A DNA stretch of 64,000 nucleotides, from the NCBI RefSeq assembly GCF_014696715.1, contig NZ_JACJQO010000004.1, positions 1 to 64,000 of the forward strand, given 5' to 3'. Position 1 is the first letter of the stretch. Each line of letters starts with the position of its first letter. Source of the DNA: Pseudanabaena sp. FACHB-2040 (GTDB taxonomy: Bacteria > Cyanobacteriota > Cyanobacteriia > Phormidesmidales > Phormidesmidaceae). This document shows, one piece after another, positions 43,262 through 51,962 of this stretch. The notes under the pieces were generated by a model. The model searched no databases, was not told where the DNA came from, and saw only the letters and a list, made by a program, of their open reading frames with translations. The position numbers and the translations under genes are program-made.

Positions 43262-43301
43262 CCTCCTCAACCTCCTCCACGCCTCCTCAACCTCCTCCAC
43301 G
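43262..43301. repeat. Tandem 20-bp CT-rich repeat
   Basis: The unit CCTCCTCAACCTCCTCCACG occurs twice exactly (43262-43281, 43282-43301) inside a longer pyrimidine-only stretch (about 43227-43318) next to the end of the DUF2267 gene. It mirrors the purine-rich repeat 80 bases away. Confidence 0.75.
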
Positions 43302-43318
43302 CCTCCCCCTCTCCTACC

Positions 43319-44194
43319 CTAAGCGTTCTCCCACAGCTCCCGAACAGTGCCCTGCGGCATCCACTCGGCTAACTCCTGGATGCGCTCCTGGGAAAGCTCA
43401 TCCTTAGTGGCTGAAAAGACTGCCGTGACAACTTTTTTCGCATTGGAGGTAGGAGGCACGCTGGCTTCAGTGTCTACCCGCTTTAGGAACAGGTCAGAGC
43501 CGATGCCTGTCCAGCCTGGGCCTCGCAGCGGCGGACGAATCCGGCTAAGGAAGCTGACGATGGGGTTGGTGTCGTGCCAGAGGTCGGCTACTTCCATCCT
43601 CAGTGCTTTTTCATCGGTGTCTAGCGCTTCAGTGTGAAGCTCTGACTCTACTCGGTCAGCCTCTTCGGTGGTCATCACGTCGCGCATGACTCGGAAGACG
43701 ACCTCAGCGATATCACGTGCATCGTAGGGGTCGGGGATGCTGCCTTTGACCATGACTTTCTCTAGGAAAGGCATGTGCTCGTCGGGCAGCGGCACTTGAG
43801 GACCCTGCTTGAGGTCCTGGGGTGGGTTGGCCTCCATTTCCTGCAGCATGCGCTCACCCTTTTCGGTCAGCTCTGCTTTTTGAAAAGTAATCAGGTGGGG
43901 CAGCGGCCCATCAGATGCGCCAAAAGTATTGGCAATGCGGAGATCAAACTCCTTGGGATTGGCCGTATCGGGTACATCTTCCTGGTTGCCGTAAGCGTTG
44001 CCGCTAAATTCGGCGTTGATGTACTGCTTTTGGTTCAGGTAGTCCAGATGCCCCAGTAGATCGACTGGAGTTAGGTTAATACCTGCAAAGTCTGTCTGAG
44101 TGAAATTGACTGGATCAGGGCCGGGAGCGCGATCGCAATCATGAACCTTTTTCAAAATGATATAAACCACATCATCCCGAATCGGAATTGGCAT
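43319..44194 (-). CDS. DUF2267 domain protein
   Basis: A 291-aa protein. Residues 1-135 look like a winged-helix-type domain (DDVVYIILKKVHDCD, VDLLGHLDYLNQKQYI, AELTEKGERMLQEM) that may bind DNA. Residues about 150-291 fit DUF2267 (VVFRVMRDVMTTEEADRVESEL, then FLKRVDTEA and the C-terminal ELAEWMPQGTVRELW). Its job is unknown. A 96-aa gene lies upstream on the same strand with a 78-base gap; both may belong to one transcript. Confidence 0.72.
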   Translation of the reverse strand: MPIPIRDDVVYIILKKVHDCDRAPGPDPVNFTQTDFAGINLTPVDLLGHLDYLNQKQYINAEFSGNAYGNQEDVPDTANPKEFDLRIANTFGASDGPLPHLITFQKAELTEKGERMLQEMEANPPQDLKQGPQVPLPDEHMPFLEKVMVKGSIPDPYDARDIAEVVFRVMRDVMTTEEADRVESELHTEALDTDEKALRMEVADLWHDTNPIVSFLSRIRPPLRGPGWTGIGSDLFLKRVDTEASVPPTSNAKKVVTAVFSATKDELSQERIQELAEWMPQGTVRELWENA

Positions 44195-44272
44195 AGTTTA
44201 CTCCTATAGATGAACTGAAAAAATTAGCTAAGAAAAGATGTCAACGGGATGAAAAGACGCCTTTATTTCTGG

Positions 44273-44563
44273 TTATTCCTCGACATACATCGGCGGTTCA
44301 ACCGCGAAGTTGTCAATCTTGCCAGACTCGTCAATTACAAAGCCGTGGCTGGTCGGCAGCGTGCCTTCTTCCTGCTTTTCGTATTCCTCAAGCTGATGCT
44401 CATTCAGCCCAACGTCCACATTGGAAGGAATCTCTGCTTCGGGGTCGTTGACCATAGGATTTTGCGCCATTTGCACGGCCCACTGGCTCCCTGAAGCGCC
44501 TTTCCCAGGCTCAGCCTCATTGGGATCTCCTGGCTGATCCTGGCGGCCTTGATCGTTATCCAT
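44273..44563 (-). CDS. Hypothetical acidic protein, 96 aa
   Basis: No family recognised. Residues 1-25 are polar and Asp/Gly/Gln-rich, the middle has AVQMAQNPMVNDPEAEIP, and the C-terminus has HGFVIDESGKIDNFAVEPPMYVEE. It is highly acidic, without membrane segments, and probably partly disordered. It lies upstream of the DUF2267 gene on the same strand. Confidence 0.6.
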   Translation of the reverse strand: MDNDQGRQDQPGDPNEAEPGKGASGSQWAVQMAQNPMVNDPEAEIPSNVDVGLNEHQLEEYEKQEEGTLPTSHGFVIDESGKIDNFAVEPPMYVEE

Positions 44564-44873
44564 AATGCTTTCCTCTTTATCGACGGCAAACCGACCAACA
44601 ACCTCATCGGCTGTGCCGGATTGCTAGCAAGGTACCGTCATTTCTGTTAGCTCGAGTACTATCTCGGGTAACAGTCTTGTGCTTAAAAACTTATCTCTTA
44701 AGTTAGGGAGCCCCTATAGTTTGCGGGTTTGGAAAAAGACAAAAGAGAGAAAAGAGGCAGAAGCTTCCCCATCTCCTTCACCTTCCCTATCCTCCCCGCT
44801 CCCCGTGGCTCCCCTGCTCCCTCGTCCCCATCATCCGTTAAATTGCATAAGGGACACTTCGCGGAAAACCATC
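44564..44873. other. 310-bp intergenic region before dapB
   Basis: No gene. An open frame from 44679 in frame with dapB has Ser/Pro/Leu low complexity caused by a CT-rich tract (about 44768-44830) and is not taken as coding. The region lies between divergent genes and should carry both promoters. Confidence 0.45.
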
Positions 44874-45698
44874 ATGACAACGCAAACGCAAATTCCAGTG
44901 GTCGTTAATGGAGCCTGTGGCAAGATGGGGCGCGAGGTTGTCAAAGCCGTCTCTAAGGCCGAGGACCTGATCTTGGTGGGGGCGGTTGACAAGAATCCGA
45001 CGGTGCAGGGAGAAGACATTGGCGAAGTGATTGGCTGCGGCCCGCTGGAGGTGCCGGTGCTGAGCGATCTGGAAGCGACGCTAGTGATGGCCCAAAGCCA
45101 GGGGCTAGCGGTCATGGTGGACTTTACTCACCCCGATACGGTGTATGAAGCGGTGCGCTCTGCGATCGCATATGGCGTGCGTCCTGTTGTCGGCACTACG
45201 GGCCTGAGCAACCAGCAAATTCGGGAACTGGCCGAGTTTGCCGACAAAGCCAGCACAGGCTGTTTGATCATTCCTAACTTTTCAATTGGTGTGGTGCTGA
45301 TGCAGCAGGCGGCCCTACAGGCAGCCCAATATTTCGACCACGTAGAAATTATCGAGCTGCACCACAACCAAAAAGCCGATGCTCCTAGCGGTACCGCTGT
45401 GCAGACAGCGCAAATGCTCACAGAACTGGGCAAGCCCTACAACGTTTCTCAGGTCAATGAAACCGAGTCAATGCCGGGAGCGCGGGGCAGTGTCACCGAA
45501 GACGGCATCCGCATCCACAGCGTGCGGCTGCCGGGGCTGATCGCGCATCAGGAGGTCATTTTTGGCGCATCGGGGCAGATCTATACCTTGCGCCATGATA
45601 CGAGCGATCGCGCTTCCTTCATGCCGGGGGTGCTGCTCTGCATTCGTCGGGTCATGCCTCTGAAATCCTTAATCTACGGGATGGACAAGATTCTGTGA
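44874..45698 (+). CDS. dapB: 4-hydroxy-tetrahydrodipicolinate reductase
   Basis: A 274-aa enzyme of the diaminopimelate/lysine pathway, reducing HTPA with NAD(P)H. Cofactor motif [13 protein letters not shown] (about residues 9-21), VDFTHPD, GTTGLS, catalytic loop [16 protein letters not shown] with His and Lys, and the C-terminal [18 protein letters not shown] 44874 starts just before the first strand as usual; earlier in-frame sequence is low complexity. It needs no partner, and no other dap genes are near. Confidence 0.94.
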   Translation: MTTQTQIPVVVNGACGKMGREVVKAVSKAEDLILVGAVDKNPTVQGEDIGEVIGCGPLEVPVLSDLEATLVMAQSQGLAVMVDFTHPDTVYEAVRSAIAYGVRPVVGTTGLSNQQIRELAEFADKASTGCLIIPNFSIGVVLMQQAALQAAQYFDHVEIIELHHNQKADAPSGTAVQTAQMLTELGKPYNVSQVNETESMPGARGSVTEDGIRIHSVRLPGLIAHQEVIFGASGQIYTLRHDTSDRASFMPGVLLCIRRVMPLKSLIYGMDKIL

Positions 45699-45896
45699 TG
45701 CGCGTTGGGTTGAGGTTACGCCTGTAGGGGCGCGTTTCGCAAAGCGACGGGGAACGCGGAGCAGACTAGCGCGTCTAAGGGATTTGCGATCGCATCTCTA
45801 TGCCTGAGCATGGCCGCAGCAGGCGACCCGTACATTTAGATAGATGGTTCACGCCTAAATAATTGCCAGAATGAACCCAGTCCATCGACTGACAGC

Positions 45897-48800
45897 ATGA
45901 ACGAGGCAGCATTTCAAACCCTTTGGGGCGTTTTGGGCGGCATCTTAACCCTTAATCCAGATGCGTTTAGCGCCCTTCGGAGCCTTCCAGACGTCAATGT
46001 TGACACCGCCAGCCTAACCATCGTGCTGCTTGCAGGGCTATCCCAGGAGCTGGCCCAGGCGATTATTCTGTTTGTCAATCGGGTTCAGCCGCTGCGCTTT
46101 GTCGTTAGCCTGCTGCTGGGAGCGGTTCTATTTGTCTTTGGCTACATCTTTTGGGGGCTGAGTGTTTGGGCCGTGGGGCTGGTGTTTCTTTCGCCAGCAA
46201 TTCCGCTGCAGACAGTGGCCGATGTTCTGGCCTTTAGCTACTTGCCCCTGGTGTTTAGCTTTTTTGGGGCCATGCCCTACCTGGGAGTGCCGATTTTGCG
46301 ACTGCTGGCGGTATGGAACCTGCTGGCAATGGTCGTTGGGTTTTCGGTGCTGGCCGATTTGTCGGCGCGGGTCGCTTTTGGCCACGTGCTGGGGGGATGG
46401 GTAGTGCTGATCACGCTGCAGCAGACGGTAGGCCAGCCCGTGGCCAACCTGGGGAAGTGGCTCTTTAACAAAGCCGCTGGAGTGAAGATCGTGCGCGATC
46501 AAGAAGCGGTCAAAGAGCTGATCTATGGGGCTTTCCCCGAGCTGGAGCAGGCACCTCAGGCAGGTGCCTTGACGCAGGGGGCGGGAGCAGGCAGCGATTT
46601 ATCTCTGGAACTGGGGCAGGGGGCCAATGCGCTTGAAGGCCCGGTAATGCGAGAGTCAAAGGCCAGCGCGGGACCATCGTACCCCCCGGCTCTAGATCCA
46701 GCCGTCTACGGCCCAGAGACTCATCCCCCAACCGATCTCGCCCCCCGTCCTAAACATCGCCGGGTAGATCGCAGACTGGTTCAGCGGCTGCTGCAGCTGT
46801 TGGGGCTGGCCTTGCTGGCGCTGTTGATTGTGGTGTCTCTAGACCCGCTACGCAACGTTTTAGACAACTGGTACAGCCAGTCAGATCCGCTGCTGGCTTT
46901 TGTCTTTGACCTGTTTTGGATCAGTCTGGTAGCCCTGGCATTTGGAGCCTTGCTGGCCCCAATTGAGGCGCTGGGCTGGTGGGCAGGGTGGTACGGCGAC
47001 GACATCCAAACCACTGAACCCAGCGACGTCAGCCTTCCCGATGAGCCCGACTCTGCCTGCAACCGCTACATCGTGTATCTAGACGGTATCGGCCAGACAG
47101 ATCAAGACTATCAGCCTGCTGTAGCTCACTTTCTAGAAGAGTTAGAAAACAGCCTACCGCAGGATATGCAGCTGATTAAAGGGCTGATGTCTTACTCAGT
47201 GCTCAACCGGGCCTTGACCCAAGATCGGCCTCTGGCCTTTTTCTGGCGGCTAGCCGATCAGTTCAAGGATTGGCGGCTTGGAGGCTGGCTGCTGTCTCTT
47301 CTGATCAACGTGCGGAACGTCCTGGTCGTGAGCGTTTCGGCAGACCTGCGCTATGGCCCTATTTTTAACCGGGGGATTGCCCAGCAAATCTACACTACGC
47401 TGCTGGAGGAGGGCTACCCAGTGCAGGGCGGCATCCCCATTACGTTGATTGGCTACAGCGGCGGCGGGCAGATTGCAATGGGCGTGCTGCCGTTTCTCAA
47501 GCGAGCTTTGAGAATTCCGATTGAAGTGGTCTCTTTGGGGGGCGTGATTAGCGGCAACGTTAGGGCCTTAGAGGTGGAGCAACTCTATCACCTGGTGGGC
47601 AAAAAGGATGTTGTGGAGCGGCTAGGGCCGATTTTCTTTCCCCGCCGCTGGCCGATTTCTAAGCTCTCCTACTGGAACCGGGCCAAGGAAAAGGGCCGCA
47701 TCAGCTTTATCAGCCTAGGGCCGGTGGGCCATCAGATTCCAGGCGGCATCATGGACCCCGATGCTTACCTAGACGATGGCCGCAGCAACCTGCAGCAAAC
47801 CCTGGATCTCACCCTGGATATTCTCAATGGCGACATGCGAAAACTGCTGGAGGCTCGCCGCCTGAATTTGGAAGACCCAGGCACCTACTACTTTTACCAG
47901 GCCGCTGCCTTTAACCAAATCTCTAACTACCCGCTACACCAAACTGTTGACTCAACCCTCTACCGTCCGATTGGGGAGTGGGTAGGCCGACTGATCTTGC
48001 CTGCACGGGAAAAGCGACGCAAGTTAGGTGGGGTGCTGTTTGAGATTCATCAAGCCCCGCTCGACTTTGCCCACTATGTTGGTCAAGTTGTGCCGCTGCG
48101 CTGGGCCCACAGTCCGGGGGTGAAGGATCGGCTGCGGCGAGTGATACGAGACATCCATTTCAGTGCCGAGACGGAGTATTCCTACCGTCAGGGGTTGATC
48201 CACCCGATTCGTCTGAACCATTGGCGCATGGTCGATCCGCTGGAATCGCTGGCTGGAGCCCGTCCGCTCAATGACATGGTGGTTAAGCTGTCTGGCTCGG
48301 TGCAGGTGTGGGAGCAGCGGCTTGGGGAAAACGAGCCGACTGAGATGGGTGCGATCGCACTTCACATCAGCCAAGACCCCGTTCAGGTCAGTGGTCGCTT
48401 CTACGCTCTGGTGAAGTTTGTGGGGCCGGTCAACAACTCTCTGGAAGATTATCGGGTTGTTCACTACAGCCGCAAGACCCAAGACTTTACTGGGCCGGAA
48501 GACGTGGTTTGCCTGCCGGAGGTCGTGCCCGACCTCAACGACACCCGAGCTGCCGTCAATCAGGAGATTGAGCACTCCCCCGCCAATCCGCAGGGCTGGT
48601 ATATCTATGGGGCCAAAGACACCAGCGGCCGATTTGTCGTGCAGTCGTTGCTGCCCCGCTCCCTGCTGCGGCTCCAGCCAGACCAGTTCATTACCGATGC
48701 TAGAGATGGGTACCACTTTATTCGGCAAGATGCGTGGCACGATTTAGTCAAGCAAAAAGGGACCACTCGCTCGGTGCTGATCAGCCCTCATCACACTACC

Positions 48801-49670
48801 CCAGAGGCTGCTCTGGCTGACTGGCGGGAAGGTGACCAGGCGCTGCTAGTTCACGTCTATGGCGGCATTGGCGGTAACAAGAGAGAGCCCGCTGCCAAAG
48901 GCCCGGTCTACTTCGGCCACTTTGCCTACGGCATGGCTACGGTGGTGCGAGAGCCTTTGGCCGACGAGCTGATATTTGACATTGTCTACCGCCAGGTCTA
49001 CACCCACAACGCCTTCGGTATTGTGGCGGGCAGGCTGCACTGGTCGCGCTATATGGGCGATCGTCAGTGGGGCTTTTTGGGCACCCGCCCCGTCTCCGAT
49101 ATATTGATCAAGCTGCCCGCCTACACCCAACCCTTTGATTTCGATGGCCACAGGCGCTGTGCCCTAACCGGGCTGATCAACCAGCTCGATGTTATGACTG
49201 CGCGCTACCGCACAGGCGACGGCACGGGCGGCACCTTCATCGGCCCGGCCAACAACTGCGCCCAAGACTCCAACCAGGCGCTCTATGCCAGCGTCAAGCG
49301 GCTAGAGGAGGCAATTAACCGAGACCAGGCTTATTTCCGACAGTGGGCCGATGAGCACCCAGAGCAGGCCCAGCGCTTTGCTCAACTGCTCAAGCTGCGC
49401 CGATCTATTCAGCGGCAGCTGCTGCCTTTTGGCAGTGCTCGGGCCGACTGGGAGACAAGCGATCGCACCTTGGGCAGCAACATCGAGGACTTTCCTCTCA
49501 AATCCTTGGGCCGAGGACTGGTGAGCTGGCGCACTATGCTGCCCCGTAAAGCCAGCGACACCGTGACTAAAGTCTTTCTCGACCACGGGGCCACTCTTTG
49601 GGTGCTACGCACAAATCAAGTTGGCGGCTATGATCCCGATATTGAGCCCATTTCCCCCCTTACCCTGTAG
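45897..49670 (+). CDS. Large membrane protein with alpha/beta-hydrolase-like domain
   Basis: A 1257-aa protein. Residues 40-185 form about five membrane helices resembling a Yip1-type domain; 195-295 are a Gly/Ala/Pro-rich linker; two more helices lie at about 295-365. Residues about 380-640 look like an alpha/beta hydrolase: IVYLDGIGQTDQDYQPAV, then the nucleophile elbow LIGYSGGGQIAMGVLPF (G-x-S-x-G type). The last 600 residues are a soluble domain of unknown type with many Trp/Tyr/His strands. No named family is recognised. The gene for a methylglyoxal-synthase/lipid-kinase fusion starts 2 bases after its stop, so a lipid-related role is suspected. Confidence 0.78.
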   Translation: MNEAAFQTLWGVLGGILTLNPDAFSALRSLPDVNVDTASLTIVLLAGLSQELAQAIILFVNRVQPLRFVVSLLLGAVLFVFGYIFWGLSVWAVGLVFLSPAIPLQTVADVLAFSYLPLVFSFFGAMPYLGVPILRLLAVWNLLAMVVGFSVLADLSARVAFGHVLGGWVVLITLQQTVGQPVANLGKWLFNKAAGVKIVRDQEAVKELIYGAFPELEQAPQAGALTQGAGAGSDLSLELGQGANALEGPVMRESKASAGPSYPPALDPAVYGPETHPPTDLAPRPKHRRVDRRLVQRLLQLLGLALLALLIVVSLDPLRNVLDNWYSQSDPLLAFVFDLFWISLVALAFGALLAPIEALGWWAGWYGDDIQTTEPSDVSLPDEPDSACNRYIVYLDGIGQTDQDYQPAVAHFLEELENSLPQDMQLIKGLMSYSVLNRALTQDRPLAFFWRLADQFKDWRLGGWLLSLLINVRNVLVVSVSADLRYGPIFNRGIAQQIYTTLLEEGYPVQGGIPITLIGYSGGGQIAMGVLPFLKRALRIPIEVVSLGGVISGNVRALEVEQLYHLVGKKDVVERLGPIFFPRRWPISKLSYWNRAKEKGRISFISLGPVGHQIPGGIMDPDAYLDDGRSNLQQTLDLTLDILNGDMRKLLEARRLNLEDPGTYYFYQAAAFNQISNYPLHQTVDSTLYRPIGEWVGRLILPAREKRRKLGGVLFEIHQAPLDFAHYVGQVVPLRWAHSPGVKDRLRRVIRDIHFSAETEYSYRQGLIHPIRLNHWRMVDPLESLAGARPLNDMVVKLSGSVQVWEQRLGENEPTEMGAIALHISQDPVQVSGRFYALVKFVGPVNNSLEDYRVVHYSRKTQDFTGPEDVVCLPEVVPDLNDTRAAVNQEIEHSPANPQGWYIYGAKDTSGRFVVQSLLPRSLLRLQPDQFITDARDGYHFIRQDAWHDLVKQKGTTRSVLISPHHTTPEAALADWREGDQALLVHVYGGIGGNKREPAAKGPVYFGHFAYGMATVVREPLADELIFDIVYRQVYTHNAFGIVAGRLHWSRYMGDRQWGFLGTRPVSDILIKLPAYTQPFDFDGHRRCALTGLINQLDVMTARYRTGDGTGGTFIGPANNCAQDSNQALYASVKRLEEAINRDQAYFRQWADEHPEQAQRFAQLLKLRRSIQRQLLPFGSARADWETSDRTLGSNIEDFPLKSLGRGLVSWRTMLPRKASDTVTKVFLDHGATLWVLRTNQVGGYDPDIEPISPLTL

Positions 49671-49672
49671 CC

Positions 49673-50947
49673 ATGCCCATTGATATTGCCCTGCTCGCTC
49701 ATAACGGCAAAAAAGACGACATGGTGGCCCTAGTAGATCACTATCGGGCCATTCTTTCGCGCTATCGGTTGGTGGCTACTCAAACCACAGGCCAGCGCAT
49801 CATCGAGGGTACCGGCATGGACGTTACCTGCCTAGCTCCCGGAGCCTTGGGCGGCGATGCTCAAATTGCTGCCCGCATTGTCGAAGGCCAAATTGGGGCA
49901 GTCATTTTTCTAATCGACCCACTTTACGCCCAGTCTCACGAACCCTACGTCCAGACCATCCTGCGAGTCTGCGAACTGCACAATGTACCCTTAGCAACGA
50001 ACCTAGCCACCGCTTCGGCAGTGATCACCCAGTTTGGCAAATTCCGGGTGGGTCACCTGATCTATAACCCCGTTTCTGGGCAGGGCAACCCCGACAGCGA
50101 CTTAGCCCTGATTCGCCGCCTGTTAGAACCTCAAGTGCAGCTCAACGTAGTCTGCACCAAGGCCGGGGTTGACCCAGCAGCTCAGGCCAAAGCAGCCCTA
50201 GAAGTCGGCACAGATCTCGTTATTGCCTCTGGGGGCGATGGCACCGTCTCTGCCGTGGCTGGAGCCGTGATGGGCACTGACATTCCTCTGGGCGTAATCG
50301 CCAGAGGTACTGCCAATGCCTTTGCCACGGCCCTGGGTATTCCCACTGATATCCAGGGAGCCTGCGAGACAATTTTGGCGGGCACTACTCTTGAGGTAGA
50401 TGGAGCGCGCTGCAATGACCAGCCTATGATTTTGCTGACTGGCATTGGGTTTGAGGCCGGGTTTGTAGAGCGGGCTAACCGAGATTTGAAAAATCGGCTG
50501 GGGCCGCTGGCCTACCTGCTGGCTGGGGTGCAGCAGTTTAACGAAACTGAGATCTTTCAGGCCACTATTCAGATCGATGGCAAAGAAACCGAGGTGCAGC
50601 CAGGAGCCATCACCATTGCCAATGCGGCCCCGCCCACCTCAGTTTTGGCTCAGGGATTTGGCCACGTTGTGTTTGATGACGGTTTGCTAGATGTCACTAT
50701 CGCTACTAGCCAGACTCGGCTTCAGAGCTTCAACGCGCTGACCAGCCTGTTTGCCTCTGCCCTAGTCAACTCGCCCACTAACCGAGAAGACATCATCTGC
50801 CTGAGAACGGCCAAAATCAAAGTCACCACCGATCCACCCCAAAAAGTAGCCGTGGATGGAGAAATTGTTGGAACTACCCCGATCGAGGTGGAGTGTCTGC
50901 CCAAAGCGTTAACCGTGTTTGCGCCCCTGTCTGCAATGACGTCTTAA
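49673..50947 (+). CDS. Fusion of methylglyoxal synthase-like and diacylglycerol kinase-like domains
   Basis: A 424-aa protein. Residues 1-120 match methylglyoxal synthase: ALLAHNGKKDDMVALVDHY, TTGQRIIE, PGALGGDAQI with the catalytic Asp, VIFLIDPLYAQSHEPYVQTILRVC with the substrate-binding His, and VPLATNLATA. Residues about 130-424 match the YegS/DgkB lipid kinase fold: LIYNPVSGQGN, IASGGDGTVSAVAGAVMG (GGDGT nucleotide loop), RGTANAFATALG, ILLTGIGFEAG, and AVDGEIV near the end. It could make methylglyoxal from dihydroxyacetone phosphate and phosphorylate a lipid or sphingoid base, or the first domain may only sense a triose phosphate. Translation is coupled to the 1257-aa gene. Confidence 0.86.
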   Translation: MPIDIALLAHNGKKDDMVALVDHYRAILSRYRLVATQTTGQRIIEGTGMDVTCLAPGALGGDAQIAARIVEGQIGAVIFLIDPLYAQSHEPYVQTILRVCELHNVPLATNLATASAVITQFGKFRVGHLIYNPVSGQGNPDSDLALIRRLLEPQVQLNVVCTKAGVDPAAQAKAALEVGTDLVIASGGDGTVSAVAGAVMGTDIPLGVIARGTANAFATALGIPTDIQGACETILAGTTLEVDGARCNDQPMILLTGIGFEAGFVERANRDLKNRLGPLAYLLAGVQQFNETEIFQATIQIDGKETEVQPGAITIANAAPPTSVLAQGFGHVVFDDGLLDVTIATSQTRLQSFNALTSLFASALVNSPTNREDIICLRTAKIKVTTDPPQKVAVDGEIVGTTPIEVECLPKALTVFAPLSAMTS

Positions 50948-51140
50948 GTTCTCGGCATCTATCTAGCTGTGACTGGCCCTACCCTCTGCCCTAAAGGGGC
51001 GCTAATAGTGCACTATAGGGGCGGATAGCGATTGCCACAAAGCCTGCGGCAACCGCCTCAGCAGCCTACTCAGACTGTAGGTTGAGCCGTTCAGCCCAGT
51101 CCTGAGCTTGCTGAGCCGCTGTGTATGGGGAGATTGGTTT

Positions 51141-51908
51141 TTGGAGCAGCTTTCACGCTATGGCGACGAAATTCAACAAAATCTGGATACCTGGCGCAAA
51201 AAACCGGCGCTCCAACAGGTCTATAGGGGGTTTCACCAGCAGATTGCCCGGCGGCTGGCCCAGCTACCCAGTGGTTACAATGTTGAGCTGGGGTCGGGTA
51301 TTGGCAATATTCAGGCGGTTATTCCTGACTGCATTCGCACCGATCTCTTTCCCAATCCGTGGATTGATCAGGTCGAAAATGCCTATCAGCTCTCCTTTGC
51401 CGATGACGCTGTGGCTAACCTGATTCTATTTGATGTCTTTCACCACCTCAGGTACCCCGGTTCGGCCCTGCAGGAGTTTTACCGAGTGCTGGCCGATTCG
51501 GGTCGCCTCCTCCTGTTTGAACCCTGTCTCAGCTTGCTGGGTCTGTTTGTCTATGGGCCTCTGCATTCTGGACCGCTGGGCCTCAGTCAGGCTATCACTT
51601 GGTTTGCCGGGGCTGGCTGGTTTCCCGCCGATATTGACTACTACGCTGCCCAGGGCAATGCCTCCCGCATTTTTTTGCGAAACCCATCGCCGCAGCTGCT
51701 GTCAGGCTGGTCGGTGGTGGAAGTGAAGCGGCTATCGGCCATTTCCTATATGGCGACAGGCGGCTATTCCAAGCCTCAACTTTATCCGCTCTTTGCTTTG
51801 CCGCTGATGCGGGCCATTGATGCTGTGTGTGATTGGCTGCCCTGGCTGTTTGCTACCCGGCTGCTGGTGGTTCTGGAGAAAAAGCCAGCTGCAAAACCTG
51901 GCAGTTGA
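51141..51908 (+). CDS. SAM-dependent methyltransferase
   Basis: A 255-aa class I methyltransferase. Motif I is VELGSGIGNIQAV, followed by TDLFPNPWIDQVENA, LILFDVFHHLRYPGSALQEFYRVL (typical Methyltransf_11) and LLLFEPCLSLLG. No ATG suits the start; TTG 51141 has GGGGAG 8 bases upstream, and TTG 51108 would add 11 residues. The C-terminal 60 residues contain a hydrophobic stretch (LPLMRAIDAVCDWLPWLFA). It is just upstream of a GT39-type glycosyltransferase, so it may act on a glycolipid or surface polymer. Confidence 0.78.
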   Translation: MEQLSRYGDEIQQNLDTWRKKPALQQVYRGFHQQIARRLAQLPSGYNVELGSGIGNIQAVIPDCIRTDLFPNPWIDQVENAYQLSFADDAVANLILFDVFHHLRYPGSALQEFYRVLADSGRLLLFEPCLSLLGLFVYGPLHSGPLGLSQAITWFAGAGWFPADIDYYAAQGNASRIFLRNPSPQLLSGWSVVEVKRLSAISYMATGGYSKPQLYPLFALPLMRAIDAVCDWLPWLFATRLLVVLEKKPAAKPGS

Positions 51909-51962
51909 ACGGTGCATTGGGCCTGCTTTTTAGTTTTCTAGCGTGTGAAGGGAGCCTGACGA

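Noticed and set aside
44679-44873. N-terminal extension of dapB
   Set aside because: Ser/Pro run stems from a CT-rich tract; DapB homologues begin just before NGACGKMG.
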